From the IMG/VR virus record IMGVR_UViG_3300020596_000335, positions 1 through 43,711 of that record: a stretch of DNA of 43,711 bases; one strand, written 5' to 3'. Of this stretch, positions 14,813 through 23,179 are shown in pieces. Both the position numbers and the translations under genes were made by a program. The DNA comes from a virus. A model generated the notes under the pieces. The model was given only the letters and a program-made list of their open reading frames with translations. It was not told the DNA's origin and did no database searches. Within the stretch, counting starts at the first letter, position 1, and every line of letters begins with the position of its first letter.

Positions 14813-15181
14813 ATGGTAAATCTTAAAACCCGTTGGACAACTGTAAGAGAATATAGACAAATTCATGTTTGGTTGAATAAAGAATTTGGAAAAGCCATCT
14901 TTTGCGAAAATCCTCAATGTAAGAAGAAAAGTATTATATTTGAATGGGCTTTGAAAAAGGGGAGTAAACATTCTTTTAATAGAAATAGCTATACTAGGCT
15001 TTGTAGGTCGTGCCATAGGAAATATGATATGACCGCAGAAAAAATAAAACAGGCTCTGGCTAATTTTGCACCAACCTTTGGACAAAGAAAAGGAGTTAAA
15101 CTTTCTACTGCAACTAAGAATAAGATTTCTCAATCCAAAAAGGGAACTATTCCTTGGAACAAAGGAATGAAATTTACTTGA
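14813..15181 (+). CDS. HNH/zinc-finger homing endonuclease with NUMOD3 tail
   Basis: 122 residues on the strand opposite to the phage operon. It has a Cys4-type pair FCENPQCKKK and LCRSCHRKYD framing a short core, as in small HNH proteins, and a C-terminal NUMOD3 unit (GVKLSTATKNKISQSKKG, then WNKGMKF) that binds DNA in homing endonucleases. The classical H-N-H residues are only partly visible (RLCRSCHRKYD is the end of the fold). It sits between a relic start and the working copy of the XhlA-like gene. Confidence 0.78.
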   Translation: MVNLKTRWTTVREYRQIHVWLNKEFGKAIFCENPQCKKKSIIFEWALKKGSKHSFNRNSYTRLCRSCHRKYDMTAEKIKQALANFAPTFGQRKGVKLSTATKNKISQSKKGTIPWNKGMKFT

Positions 15182-15217
15182 TTCTCTTATCGTGGCATTA
15201 TTTTCGTTTTTTGTCAT
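15180..15217 (-). pseudogene. Relic 5' end of the XhlA-like gene
   Basis: ATG at 15217 followed by codons for MTKNENNATIRES, then the frame runs into antisense endonuclease sequence. The start resembles that of the XhlA-like gene (shared ATIRE core, Asn/Lys-rich lead) with different codons. It also has the leaderless-type promoter in the exact position. I read it as the original start, cut off by the endonuclease. Confidence 0.65.
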
Positions 15218-15253
15218 ATTATTGTGTTAAGGGTTAATAATTTTTTAAGGCAA
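15218..15253 (-). promoter_or_regulatory. Leaderless-type promoter of the relic gene
   Basis: TTGCCT (15253-15248), 18-bp spacer, TAACAC (15229-15224, weak), six bases, ATG at 15217. Same geometry as the other leaderless promoters. Confidence 0.5.
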
Positions 15254-17251
15254 TAATCCTTCAATCGTTTCAGTTTCACCCTCATCCTTCTCCGGCTTCT
15301 CATATTCAAAATCATAACTTTCTAATATGTTAGCTTGTATTATTTCCTTAGCTTTTGTTATAACAGTTTGTTTATTTTCATCGGAAAGGTTTTTAAAGCT
15401 AGGAAGTTGAGTTCTTTTAGTATACCAATTGTCATATTGTTGGTTAAACTTATCGTTGGCTTCTTTAAATTTAGTATCTCCTATTTTATTTTTGAATTGC
15501 CGTAATGTCTTATTTGGATTATTATTCCAGTTCTTTTGGGTAGGATTAAATGTGCTAGTTGAAAATCCCAAACCTTCTAAAATCATAGAACCAAGCAGAA
15601 AAGACGAATTAGGATCTTTCTTTAACTGTTCAAAGTTTTGCAAGATAATTGGACTAAATGTTTGCTTCAATGACCCTAACAATGTAACGGGTTCCCCTGA
15701 AAATGTTTTGCCCTGCCACAAATCTCTGACAAGTGCGGCAGATGGAGATAATTTACCTTCCCAGAAATTCTGAAATGTATCCAGTGCTGTTTGTTGTCCA
15801 TATTTGCCTGATATTAAATTGGTATAATTACCCGTGCTACTCTTTGCCCAAAATCCTAATTCTCCATTGTGGTAACTTGGCGTAAGACGGCTTGCTAATA
15901 CTACAAGGGGTGTAAGTCCTCCTGATATATCTGTCCAATGTCCGAAAATCTTAATCTTTCCAAAGTTTGTACTTCTGTTGTCTCTCTCAACACTGTTTGC
16001 GTCAATTAATCCTGCAACTACATTTATTGCCGCAAACGATGAAACTATACTAACTAAAGTTTTTGCTGCTTCTTTTCTTGCAACTGGGTTTGACCTTATT
16101 TCCTTATTAGTAAGACCTGCTGTTAAAATATCTATATTACCTTTTAAGAATTTGATTGAAAATAAAAGAACATTAAGCTCTTTTGCCAAGACCTCTCCTT
16201 TTCCTAAACTTCCTCTACCCGTTAGTGAACTTACCAAAGCACCTAAGCCTTCCGCTTGTGCCTTATTAGTCATATCCAACCCATTCTTTTCTCCTATTTT
16301 AATTACTCTATCTGCAAGATCGGCTCTTAATCTCAATGCACCGCCATTATATGCTGACTCGGAAGCTTTATATAATCTTTTTAAGAGTGGGATTTTAGCC
16401 AAAACATGAGAAGGATAAGCTTCTTCCGACAATACATCCAATCCATATCCTCCTGCTTTGTATTTGCCGTTCAAAGCATTGGGGCGGGAGTAAATATCGG
16501 CTTTAATTATAGACATAGCATCTTTACCCTTTAATTCCCTGCCAATATCCAAAAAGGACTTTGCAAAGTTTTTAGCCCAAATGTGTGAAGTTCTTATATC
16601 TAAAAGTGTTTTAATTCCCTGTCTTCCATAAAATGAATTGTCAAAAGAGGCAACTGCTGATTTCATTAATCCGGGTATGTTACCAACTGCACCCAAAGTC
16701 TTTTTAACTGGATTTTCCCTAAACGATAAACTTTTGGCTTGTAACTTTAATTCATTAACATAATCTTCTAATTTGACCTCATTGATACCATAATCTAGTC
16801 GCTCTGACTTTGATGCAAAAGTTCCATCTTCTTTTGCCTTAATTCTTAAATCCTGTGCCATTTTAGACAGTTCAGCGATGGTCTTGGCTTCTTGTTGTGT
16901 TACACCAAATCCAAGTCGTGTCTCAGCTAAGTCTCTTAAAAACGCTTGTTCTTCTGTCGGGTTTAAGATTTTATCCATTCTTTCAATTCTTGATATTAAA
17001 TCTCTTCTTGCTGTTTTTGTTACCCCTCCCACTTTCTTAGCCCAGCTTATATATCCTGCTTTTTGATTTTTTAGAAGTAATTTACTTTCAAATAGTGCAT
17101 TGACTTTAGTTGCGTTATCTCCAACAAAGTTTTTTAGAAAAGCATTACGAGCTTCACTAGACATACCAGCTAATTTAATAGGATCAATTCTGCCATCTCT
17201 TAGGGCTTTCTTAAACTCTAATACTTTTTCCTTTGTTATACAAAATGCCAT
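15245..17251 (-). CDS. Large internal virion (ejection) protein, polyvalent-protein-like
   Basis: 668 residues. The N-terminal 150 are helical and charged. From about 185 (FRENPVKKTLGAVGNIPGLM, SFDNSFYGRQGIKTLL) it resembles the region found in large phage polyvalent and internal virion proteins (LPD38-like). Several moderately hydrophobic helices (VSIVSSFAAINVVAGLI, LTPLVVLASRL) may insert in the host envelope on ejection. It is the third of three large proteins (381, 846, 668 residues) in a row behind the connector, the arrangement of P22-type ejection proteins. Ribosome site GGAG near the ATG, two bases after the previous stop. Confidence 0.72.
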   Translation of the reverse strand: MAFCITKEKVLEFKKALRDGRIDPIKLAGMSSEARNAFLKNFVGDNATKVNALFESKLLLKNQKAGYISWAKKVGGVTKTARRDLISRIERMDKILNPTEEQAFLRDLAETRLGFGVTQQEAKTIAELSKMAQDLRIKAKEDGTFASKSERLDYGINEVKLEDYVNELKLQAKSLSFRENPVKKTLGAVGNIPGLMKSAVASFDNSFYGRQGIKTLLDIRTSHIWAKNFAKSFLDIGRELKGKDAMSIIKADIYSRPNALNGKYKAGGYGLDVLSEEAYPSHVLAKIPLLKRLYKASESAYNGGALRLRADLADRVIKIGEKNGLDMTNKAQAEGLGALVSSLTGRGSLGKGEVLAKELNVLLFSIKFLKGNIDILTAGLTNKEIRSNPVARKEAAKTLVSIVSSFAAINVVAGLIDANSVERDNRSTNFGKIKIFGHWTDISGGLTPLVVLASRLTPSYHNGELGFWAKSSTGNYTNLISGKYGQQTALDTFQNFWEGKLSPSAALVRDLWQGKTFSGEPVTLLGSLKQTFSPIILQNFEQLKKDPNSSFLLGSMILEGLGFSTSTFNPTQKNWNNNPNKTLRQFKNKIGDTKFKEANDKFNQQYDNWYTKRTQLPSFKNLSDENKQTVITKAKEIIQANILESYDFEYEKPEKDEGETETIEGLLP

Positions 17252-17252
17252 A

Positions 17253-19793
17253 TTAACACTCCAAACTCTTTACAAAATTATTCCAATCGTATTTATCTGG
17301 TTTCTTAACTTTAGATTGTATATCTTTTACTATTTTATCACTTACTTCTTGTGAGGTTTTGCCACTATATCTTTTAGTAAATGCTTCTTCTCTTACTTTT
17401 ATAATATCACGCATAATCTTAACTGGCGAATTAGGGTCAATTTCAGTTAAGATAGAAAGTTCCTGCCCTGCTCTTGTTGATGCTAATGATGCAAGTTTTC
17501 TGGCAAGAGTAACATCTCCCCTAGCCATATTTTCCATTGCCACATAAATAGAGTTTTTAAGAATGTCCTTTGGTGCTTCTATTTCGCCTCGTAAGACTCT
17601 CATTGCATCTTCGGGATTTTTAATAACATAATCTACCGCTTTAGCAATATTTTCTTTTTTATTCATTGTTGTAAAAGTCGAGCCGAGTTGGTCTTTTATC
17701 TCTTGAGGCGTTTTATCTAAAGACTCTGTAACTCTTGCCTCTAGCCTACTTATCTTTTCAATGCCTTCTTTACTTGCTACTGGCAGTTGTTCACGGGGAA
17801 CGCTTACTATTGTAGGCTTTACTTCTACTTTTGGCTTTACTCCTCCTGTAGCTTGGGTGTAGATTTTTTCTAACTGGGATTTGGTTTTGATTTTATCAGG
17901 TTCAAATATTACAGTTTCTATAGCGTCTCCACCTCTTTTTATAACAACACCGTCATATCCTAAATCTTTTATATGAGATGTAAATTGTTCAACTTGTCCT
18001 CTTACTGGTCTGATTAAACCACCATTGGTATCTTCGATTAAAGCATCTTCACTCATATTTAATAAATCCGCCATTTCTTTACGATTCTTTATTTTAGAAA
18101 TATCAAATAATTTAGTTGAAATTGGATACACTTCCATTACAATCTTAGCCAACCTTCCTTTCGGAGCGACCCTTGCAAAACTCTCAGTATTTCCAAAATA
18201 AAAACCCCTACCAAATAATCCTTCATCTGTAGCTGTTCCTATTTTACTTTTATCAAAAACTTCAAAATCTGCATTTGTTCCATGATAAAGAGGTTTTCCC
18301 TGTCCCCTCACAAACTCCTCCACCGTTCCACCTCTTGCGGCTATCTTCCTTGCTTCTCGAGCGAGCGGTTGGAGGTCCGGAGGGATCTCTCCCCCTGTAG
18401 CTTGGGTGGGAGCTTTTTCCACAATTTTGGCTTCAGGAGTAATTTTGGCTTCAGTTTTGACTATAGGTTCAGTCGGTTTAACCTTATCTGATACTACAGG
18501 TTCTATTGGTTTTTGTCTTAATTCACTTACTCTTTTTCTCAATTCTTGGACTTTAGCCAATTTAGCAGGAGTTGGATTTTGATTATAACTATCAAGAGCT
18601 TTCTGGTATTCATTCCTAGCTTTTCCTATATCTACCTTTTGCTTATTAGCTTTTTCTGTCATTGTAAAACCTTCTCCCTCTACTATTGCACGTTTTTTCG
18701 GAGCTTCTATTTGCTTTGCTTTTGGAGCTTCTATCATTATATTTTGTCCTTGTTTTTGTGCCTCAAGTGCTGTTTTAACTAACGCTTTTCCTTCGGGGGT
18801 TTTCTCTTGCCCGCTTTTTATTACCGCCCCTATAACCTCTTGAGGGGTATTTTCTCCTGCTTTTAGATTAGATAGGATTTTTTTCCCTACTACCCCAAGA
18901 CCCTTGAATCCAACAGCTGCTACTGCTCCTATTGCTACGCCTTGCGGAAGATTCTCTATTGCCTCCTGTGTGGTATTGGCTCTTGATATTGAATCTAATC
19001 CACCTGATAAACCGCCTAGAAAAAATGTAGTTTTCCAAAGTTTCCCAAAAGGAGCAATAATTTGTCCTACTCCTGCTGCTGTTTTTATTGCAGCTTGGGC
19101 AGGTGTAAGAGGTGGCCCTGCCTCTTGTTTAACAAAATCAATAAATTCTCTTTGATTTTTACCTACATCGCTGTCTATTTGTCTTGATAAGTCTAGTAAT
19201 CTTTTCTTTTGGGCAAGGTCTTTCTCGGTTTTTGCCCTATCAACTAATCTTCGGGACATCTTAAAAGCTTCCTCTGCCGATAGTTGTGTTTTATCCGACA
19301 TCTTATAACCTAAAAGCACTCCTGCTTGTTTATAAGAATCTGCCGCCCCTGCTAGAATAAACTTTGCAACATCTTCTAGAGTAATACCTTTATCAAGTGG
19401 TTTTAATTGTGCTGAAGGTTGAGATACGGGTGCGGATAAATTTACCTTAGATGGCATAAAGTCTACCTTCAATCCGGCTATCTGTTTTGGAACAGGCTTA
19501 ATTGGTTGTATGGGACGAGATTGCGCAAGGGGAGATATAACCTTTTGTTTTGGGGTTATATTATAAATTATATCTGTTGTAAACTTACTTACTGATTGAA
19601 AAATATCCCCACTAGTGTTGGTAGGTTTCGCAACAGGTTTAGATATTTGTTTTGGTTGTGAAACAGGTTTTACATTTGTTGATAAAAAGGTTTTTTGCGC
19701 TTCCGCCAAAGGAGTGTATCCACTAGTTGTACCTGTTGATGCTTTACCTCCTATGAATTTCTGTTGCTGTTGTGCTAGAGGTATATATACCAT
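17253..19793 (-). CDS. Internal virion protein with ADP-ribosyltransferase domain
   Basis: 846 residues. A Pro/Gln/Ser-rich N-terminus (1-130) leads to a hydrophobic patch (about 235-300, AAIKTAAGVGQIIAPFGKLW; AVAAVGFKGLGVVGKKIL) and a Pro/Lys linker. Residues about 498-635 form an ART domain of the polyvalent-protein type: PLYHGTNADFEVFD (H-G-T of motif I), GLFGRGFYFGNTESFARVA (motif II) and a final GYDGVVIKRG...TVIFEPDKIK strand. Such domains transfer ADP-ribose from NAD+ to host proteins; T4 Alt is a virion-carried precedent. The C-terminal 200 residues are helical. The candidate catalytic third-motif Glu is in ETVIFEP. Ejection into the host is inferred from the neighbours. Confidence 0.78.
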   Translation of the reverse strand: MVYIPLAQQQQKFIGGKASTGTTSGYTPLAEAQKTFLSTNVKPVSQPKQISKPVAKPTNTSGDIFQSVSKFTTDIIYNITPKQKVISPLAQSRPIQPIKPVPKQIAGLKVDFMPSKVNLSAPVSQPSAQLKPLDKGITLEDVAKFILAGAADSYKQAGVLLGYKMSDKTQLSAEEAFKMSRRLVDRAKTEKDLAQKKRLLDLSRQIDSDVGKNQREFIDFVKQEAGPPLTPAQAAIKTAAGVGQIIAPFGKLWKTTFFLGGLSGGLDSISRANTTQEAIENLPQGVAIGAVAAVGFKGLGVVGKKILSNLKAGENTPQEVIGAVIKSGQEKTPEGKALVKTALEAQKQGQNIMIEAPKAKQIEAPKKRAIVEGEGFTMTEKANKQKVDIGKARNEYQKALDSYNQNPTPAKLAKVQELRKRVSELRQKPIEPVVSDKVKPTEPIVKTEAKITPEAKIVEKAPTQATGGEIPPDLQPLAREARKIAARGGTVEEFVRGQGKPLYHGTNADFEVFDKSKIGTATDEGLFGRGFYFGNTESFARVAPKGRLAKIVMEVYPISTKLFDISKIKNRKEMADLLNMSEDALIEDTNGGLIRPVRGQVEQFTSHIKDLGYDGVVIKRGGDAIETVIFEPDKIKTKSQLEKIYTQATGGVKPKVEVKPTIVSVPREQLPVASKEGIEKISRLEARVTESLDKTPQEIKDQLGSTFTTMNKKENIAKAVDYVIKNPEDAMRVLRGEIEAPKDILKNSIYVAMENMARGDVTLARKLASLASTRAGQELSILTEIDPNSPVKIMRDIIKVREEAFTKRYSGKTSQEVSDKIVKDIQSKVKKPDKYDWNNFVKSLEC

Positions 19794-19795
19794 AA

Positions 19796-20941
19796 TTATT
19801 TAATACCATATCTTTTTTTATCTGCTTTTTTTTGTGCTGTCGTTGCTTTATAGTAATTTACCGCACTATATATGTCATAAATTTGTTGTTTGCTCATCCA
19901 TTGGCTATAGAAACTCATCATATCGGACAGTGTTTTCCCTTTTGTAGCTGCTTGTCTTGCTGCTTGCGGGGCTTGTGCTTTATCAAGAGCAATTTGTCGC
20001 TGTTCATTTAATAATCCTGTTCCGCTACCTTCGGCCTTTTCTGGTTTAGTCGATGTTGCCGCTACAGTTTGTTTATTTATAATCTCCCCTGTCCTGTCGT
20101 TTATTATCGCAAAACCCTGATTTGTACCGTCATCATAGGAAATAGTTGAAGTTTGAACATTCTTTTCCCTATTCGCATTGATAGCACTTTGTATCATAGA
20201 ACTTGATATTCCTGTTCCTCTTGTAATATTGGCTATATCATCTCCGCTTGCGCCATCTAGCGCTCCCGAACTCAAAAGTGAATTAAATTGACTTAGGGCA
20301 TCCTTAGCAGATTGAGCGTTAATATCAAATTGTTTAAGTTGTAAGTTAAGTTGCATTTCCGCATCCGCTTTGCCTGTTGTCATCTCACTTGCAGCCATTT
20401 CAATATCTTTTCTTAGGTTAGCAGTTCTTTCGTTATATAAAGACTCCAACTTTGCCACTCTGCCGACTCTGGTTGCTTCACTTAAAAAGGGATTATCATT
20501 TATCGCACCTACCGCTTCTATTTTTTCTTTCTCTTTTTGGGATAAGACTGCCTGTGCTTGAGTTACCTTATCCTGTCTGCCCTTCATCTCAGGAGAATTG
20601 TATAAATTGTTATAAATACTCTGTAAATCAATAGTAGGTTGGGGTGTTATCCCCGTTGCTCCTGCCTGTCCGGTAGTTCCTGCTTGAGAAAATCCTGATG
20701 AAGCTGGCGCTCCTGCTGTGGGAGAAGGAGCTAACCCTGCCGTCTGTCTTTGCTGTTCAATGTAAGCTACATTTTGTGGTGCGGTTTGAGCGATTACTTC
20801 TTTACTTACAGCTTGTCCTGCTCCTTGTTGATTCGAAAGAGGATTGATCTGACCGGGTTCACTAAAAGTACCACCCCAGTATTGTCTACCACTATACCAA
20901 CGCCCTTGTTTAAATCCCCCTGGAGGGGTTTTTGGATTCAT
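19796..20941 (-). CDS. Virion (probable ejection) protein
   Basis: 381 residues, first of three long genes behind the connector. N-terminus is Gly/Pro/Gln-rich and low-complexity (GGFKQGRWYSGRQYWGG; GTTGQAGATG). The central 130-270 is a long helix (KVTQAQAVLSQKEKEKIEAV; EMQLNLQLKQFDINAQSAKD). The C-terminus has a tyrosine-rich helix (QQIYDIYSAVNYYKATT) and a basic end. No enzymatic motif. Function inferred only from position and helical composition, like other podovirus ejection proteins. Confidence 0.65.
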   Translation of the reverse strand: MNPKTPPGGFKQGRWYSGRQYWGGTFSEPGQINPLSNQQGAGQAVSKEVIAQTAPQNVAYIEQQRQTAGLAPSPTAGAPASSGFSQAGTTGQAGATGITPQPTIDLQSIYNNLYNSPEMKGRQDKVTQAQAVLSQKEKEKIEAVGAINDNPFLSEATRVGRVAKLESLYNERTANLRKDIEMAASEMTTGKADAEMQLNLQLKQFDINAQSAKDALSQFNSLLSSGALDGASGDDIANITRGTGISSSMIQSAINANREKNVQTSTISYDDGTNQGFAIINDRTGEIINKQTVAATSTKPEKAEGSGTGLLNEQRQIALDKAQAPQAARQAATKGKTLSDMMSFYSQWMSKQQIYDIYSAVNYYKATTAQKKADKKRYGIK

Positions 20942-20944
20942 AAT

Positions 20945-21661
20945 TTAAAAATTACCGATATTGTTTTTAGTCGTTGTTCTTTTATTGCTAAACATATCTC
21001 CAATATAAAACATTGGTTGATTCTTCTCATACTTAGCATTTTCTTGTTTTAGTTTGTTCCATGCAACCGTGAGTATTTGTTTAGCTTCTATACTTGCAAA
21101 TTGACCTGATCTTTGGTCTTCACCCTTATTCTTTAAAATGGCTAAAGCCTCAAGAACGATACTTTCATTCGCTTCAGGCATATTGTAACTAAAAATTGTT
21201 GTATCGGCATCTGCGGATAAAGTTGTTATATTCTTCACTCCCCAAACACTTATATTGTTAGTTCCTGCCGTAGTGGGTACGGGATAGATAAAAAACCTTC
21301 TCTTCTGATTAGCCCACTTCTTATCAGTTGAGTTATCATTATCAGTATCTCTACGCCATACTAGATAATCCTCAAAAGCTAGTGGACTTCCATCGGGGTC
21401 TTCTCCATATTGTTTATCATCTACTTCCAGCTTCCACATAGAATCAGGGCGCCAGGTTGAGGGGTAGTCGTAAGGTTCAATACCATTTTGAGTGCTTGTT
21501 TTCTTGGCGTCTTCATTTTGGGGCCATCTATAAAGAGATCCAGCCTTCCTATACGCTCTGTTGATAACACGGTCAATTACAGTGGGAGAGAATAGAGTTG
21601 ACTCATCTCCTATTGATAAATCGTCTTGAATGGCTTGTCTGATGTTCGCTAACGTGTCCAT
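20945..21661 (-). CDS. Head-to-tail connector / tail adaptor protein
   Basis: 238 residues. The N-terminal helical part (LANIRQAIQDDLSIGDESTL, VIDRVINRAYRKAGSLYRWP) and the middle beta stretch with WANQKRRFFIYPVP are typical of the adaptor proteins that extend the portal in podoviruses (tail tubular A/gp4-like group). The C-terminal helix (QFASIEAKQILTVAWNKLKQ) also fits. Transcribed from its own leaderless-type promoter directly after the structured RNA. Confidence 0.7.
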   Translation of the reverse strand: MDTLANIRQAIQDDLSIGDESTLFSPTVIDRVINRAYRKAGSLYRWPQNEDAKKTSTQNGIEPYDYPSTWRPDSMWKLEVDDKQYGEDPDGSPLAFEDYLVWRRDTDNDNSTDKKWANQKRRFFIYPVPTTAGTNNISVWGVKNITTLSADADTTIFSYNMPEANESIVLEALAILKNKGEDQRSGQFASIEAKQILTVAWNKLKQENAKYEKNQPMFYIGDMFSNKRTTTKNNIGNF

Positions 21662-21697
21662 TCTTTAAGAATAGACGAAGTTTATATTTTATGGCAA
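21662..21697 (-). promoter_or_regulatory. Leaderless-type promoter for connector gene
   Basis: TTGCCA (21697-21692), 18-bp spacer, TATTCT (21673-21668), six bases, ATG at 21661. Confidence 0.75.
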
Positions 21698-22025
21698 ATG
21701 TTATTCAGCATTAGAAGATAGGAAGTCCCTTTCCACAACGGAGAAATACCTAACAAAAGGTTTCCCCTACCCCTTGGATATTTCCCCGTTCCTAAGCCTA
21801 ACTCCCAAAGGATATTGCTATCCTTGTGGTAATCTTATTTGTTCAAGTGAGTATTAGTTATCAGGGTAGCCTAGTAATTTTTTATTCGCAAACCATTACT
21901 GGAAAAATTCGGCTGGCTAGTCTGCTATTCTTCAAGACAAAAAAACTCCTTTGTCCTGATAAGGTAAAGTTCGAACCTGAAACCTTATCAAGACAAAAGA
22001 GTCTTGTGTTCGAACTGTTTTACCT
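21698..22025 (-). ncRNA. Candidate structured non-coding RNA (about 330 nt), no known family recognised
   Basis: No credible gene lies here. The RNA should start at 22025, six bases after a -10 box. Numbering from there: 1-7 pairs with 58-64 and 11-18 with 50-57 (15 bp with a 3-nt bulge), enclosing a 20-25/32-37 hairpin. A rival 14-bp helix pairs 31-44 with 61-74 and cannot coexist with the first. Further on: 107-111/155-159 with 126-131/148-153 nested inside; a 7-bp hairpin 201-207/212-218 capped by a GCAA tetraloop; and a 12-bp helix 236-247/278-289 with one G-U. The 3' end is not defined (no T-run terminator) and could run into the connector gene. GTTCGAAC occurs twice but no tRNA fold is possible. 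Confidence 0.68.
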
Positions 22026-22061
22026 ATTTATAGATTAGGGTATAGAATTATTTTATGTCAA
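22026..22061 (-). promoter_or_regulatory. Promoter of the structured RNA
   Basis: TTGACA (22061-22056), 18-bp spacer, TAATCT (22037-22032), then six bases to 22025, where the first base-paired strand of the RNA begins. Same geometry as the leaderless gene promoters, but the next triplets are AGG TAA, so nothing is translated. Confidence 0.72.
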
Positions 22062-22065
22062 GTTA

Positions 22066-22257
22066 TTATTTATTTTCTTGAGGTTTAAAAACAATAACTA
22101 TTTTCATCCCGTGTTTGATTAATATACTTAGAGCTAGTTTAATCTCATCAGGAAGTATTTTATAAATAGGAAAAGAAATCTCATAACCTATTTTGAAATT
22201 GTGTTTTTTTAAGATTTCTTGTATTTCTTTTTCTACTAATTCCTGTTTTTTATCCAT
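22066..22257 (-). CDS. Hypothetical protein (63 aa)
   Basis: ATG at 22257 two bases after the stop of the 27-residue peptide gene. A charged helix (KKQELVEKEIQEILKKHNF) is followed by a small alpha/beta part (IGYEISFPIYKILPDEIKLA, MKIVIVFKPQ). Short virion-operon protein of unknown role, possibly a fibre chaperone by position. Confidence 0.62.
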   Translation of the reverse strand: MDKKQELVEKEIQEILKKHNFKIGYEISFPIYKILPDEIKLALSILIKHGMKIVIVFKPQENK

Positions 22258-22258
22258 T

Positions 22259-22342
22259 TTATACACTCAGTCCTAAAATTATCAACATAATTCCTATTAT
22301 AAATAGCCACCTTGTTAAAATTCGTAAAAGAGTATCTGTCAT
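22259..22342 (-). CDS. 27-residue membrane peptide
   Basis: Starts in a TAATG overlap with the previous gene and stops one base before the next ATG. The sequence is a short basic lead (MTDTLLRILTR) and a single hydrophobic helix (WLFIIGIMLIILGLSV). Tight coupling on both sides supports a real gene despite its size. Confidence 0.5.
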   Translation of the reverse strand: MTDTLLRILTRWLFIIGIMLIILGLSV

Positions 22343-23178
22343 TATGGTTCTGTGGCTATTACCTGTGCTGCTCCTGTATCAAAAATAACCATTAATCTAT
22401 TTTTCCCAGCAGCAGCATCAACATATAATTTTCCTCCATTTGCATCAGGCGCACTTAATCCTGCTGTACCTTGTAAAGTAATTCCTTTTGCAGTAGCCAT
22501 TTTTAATCCATCGTCTACATTAACGCGCATAACTTCATTCGTTAAGGTAACTCCACTTTCATAAAATATGGTATTGCCAAGCGCAACCGAGTCCCATCTC
22601 ATATATCTAGCAATAGCAACATCACCTTCTAATTTTCCAACTAGACTTCCTTCATCGTCATACATTAATAAGGAAGGAGATATACCTGTAGCTGCATTAG
22701 AAGATACTCCAATTGTGACATTACCCTCTGCGTCTACTGTAAAATTATTATTTACATTTATACTTCCTCCCTCAATAGTTGTTTCTGAAATAAGTGATCC
22801 ACCTCGAATAATTCCCTTAAAAATTGCATCCCCTGTAGTTCCATCTATGGCAAAAGTAGTTAGTCCCGCTTTATCTCTTGCCGTAAGTCCGTTAGGGGTA
22901 AGTCTCAAGTCTCCCGATATACCCGTTTTGAAATCTCCAACCTGAAATCCGCCTGATTGTTGAAGTTCAAATTCTTCTAGTATTTTCCTACTGCGAGTAT
23001 TCAAGGCTGTAGAAAGCAACTCAACTGCGGTTCTTTTAACCGGAAAAGACTTAGATGGCGTAGTTGTAGGGGCAAAAGTACCTGCTGGAAGCTGTCCTTG
23101 TGAAACAAGAGGCTCAATCCCACCTGGAAATGGGTTTTCTTCAATTACCTCCTGTGTAAATATTTGGTTGTTTTCCAT
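22342..23178 (-). CDS. Tail/fibre structural protein
   Basis: 278 residues. After a helical N-terminus (LLSTALNTRSRKILEEFELQ) it is beta-rich with motifs frequent in tail and fibre proteins: LRLTPNGLTARDKAG, TTFAIDGTTGDAIFKGIIRGG, SLISETTIEGGSINVNNNF, GKLYVDAAAGKNRLMVIF. This pattern of GxI/GxG strands suggests a trimeric beta-helical or triple-stranded fibre. It follows the Ser-repeat tail gene with a TAATATG junction and no ribosome site. Confidence 0.72.
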   Translation of the reverse strand: MENNQIFTQEVIEENPFPGGIEPLVSQGQLPAGTFAPTTTPSKSFPVKRTAVELLSTALNTRSRKILEEFELQQSGGFQVGDFKTGISGDLRLTPNGLTARDKAGLTTFAIDGTTGDAIFKGIIRGGSLISETTIEGGSINVNNNFTVDAEGNVTIGVSSNAATGISPSLLMYDDEGSLVGKLEGDVAIARYMRWDSVALGNTIFYESGVTLTNEVMRVNVDDGLKMATAKGITLQGTAGLSAPDANGGKLYVDAAAGKNRLMVIFDTGAAQVIATEP

Positions 23179-23179
23179 A

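Noticed and set aside
14765-15217. 150-codon minus-strand frame
   Set aside because: Beyond its first 13 codons it is the antisense of the HNH gene; only the start is meaningful, as a relic.
21961-22018. tRNA-like segment (7-bp acceptor-like helix, GGTTCGAAC T-loop-like words)
   Set aside because: The bases that would form the T-stem do not pair; GTTCGAAC pairs with its second copy instead, there is no anticodon arm and no CCA.
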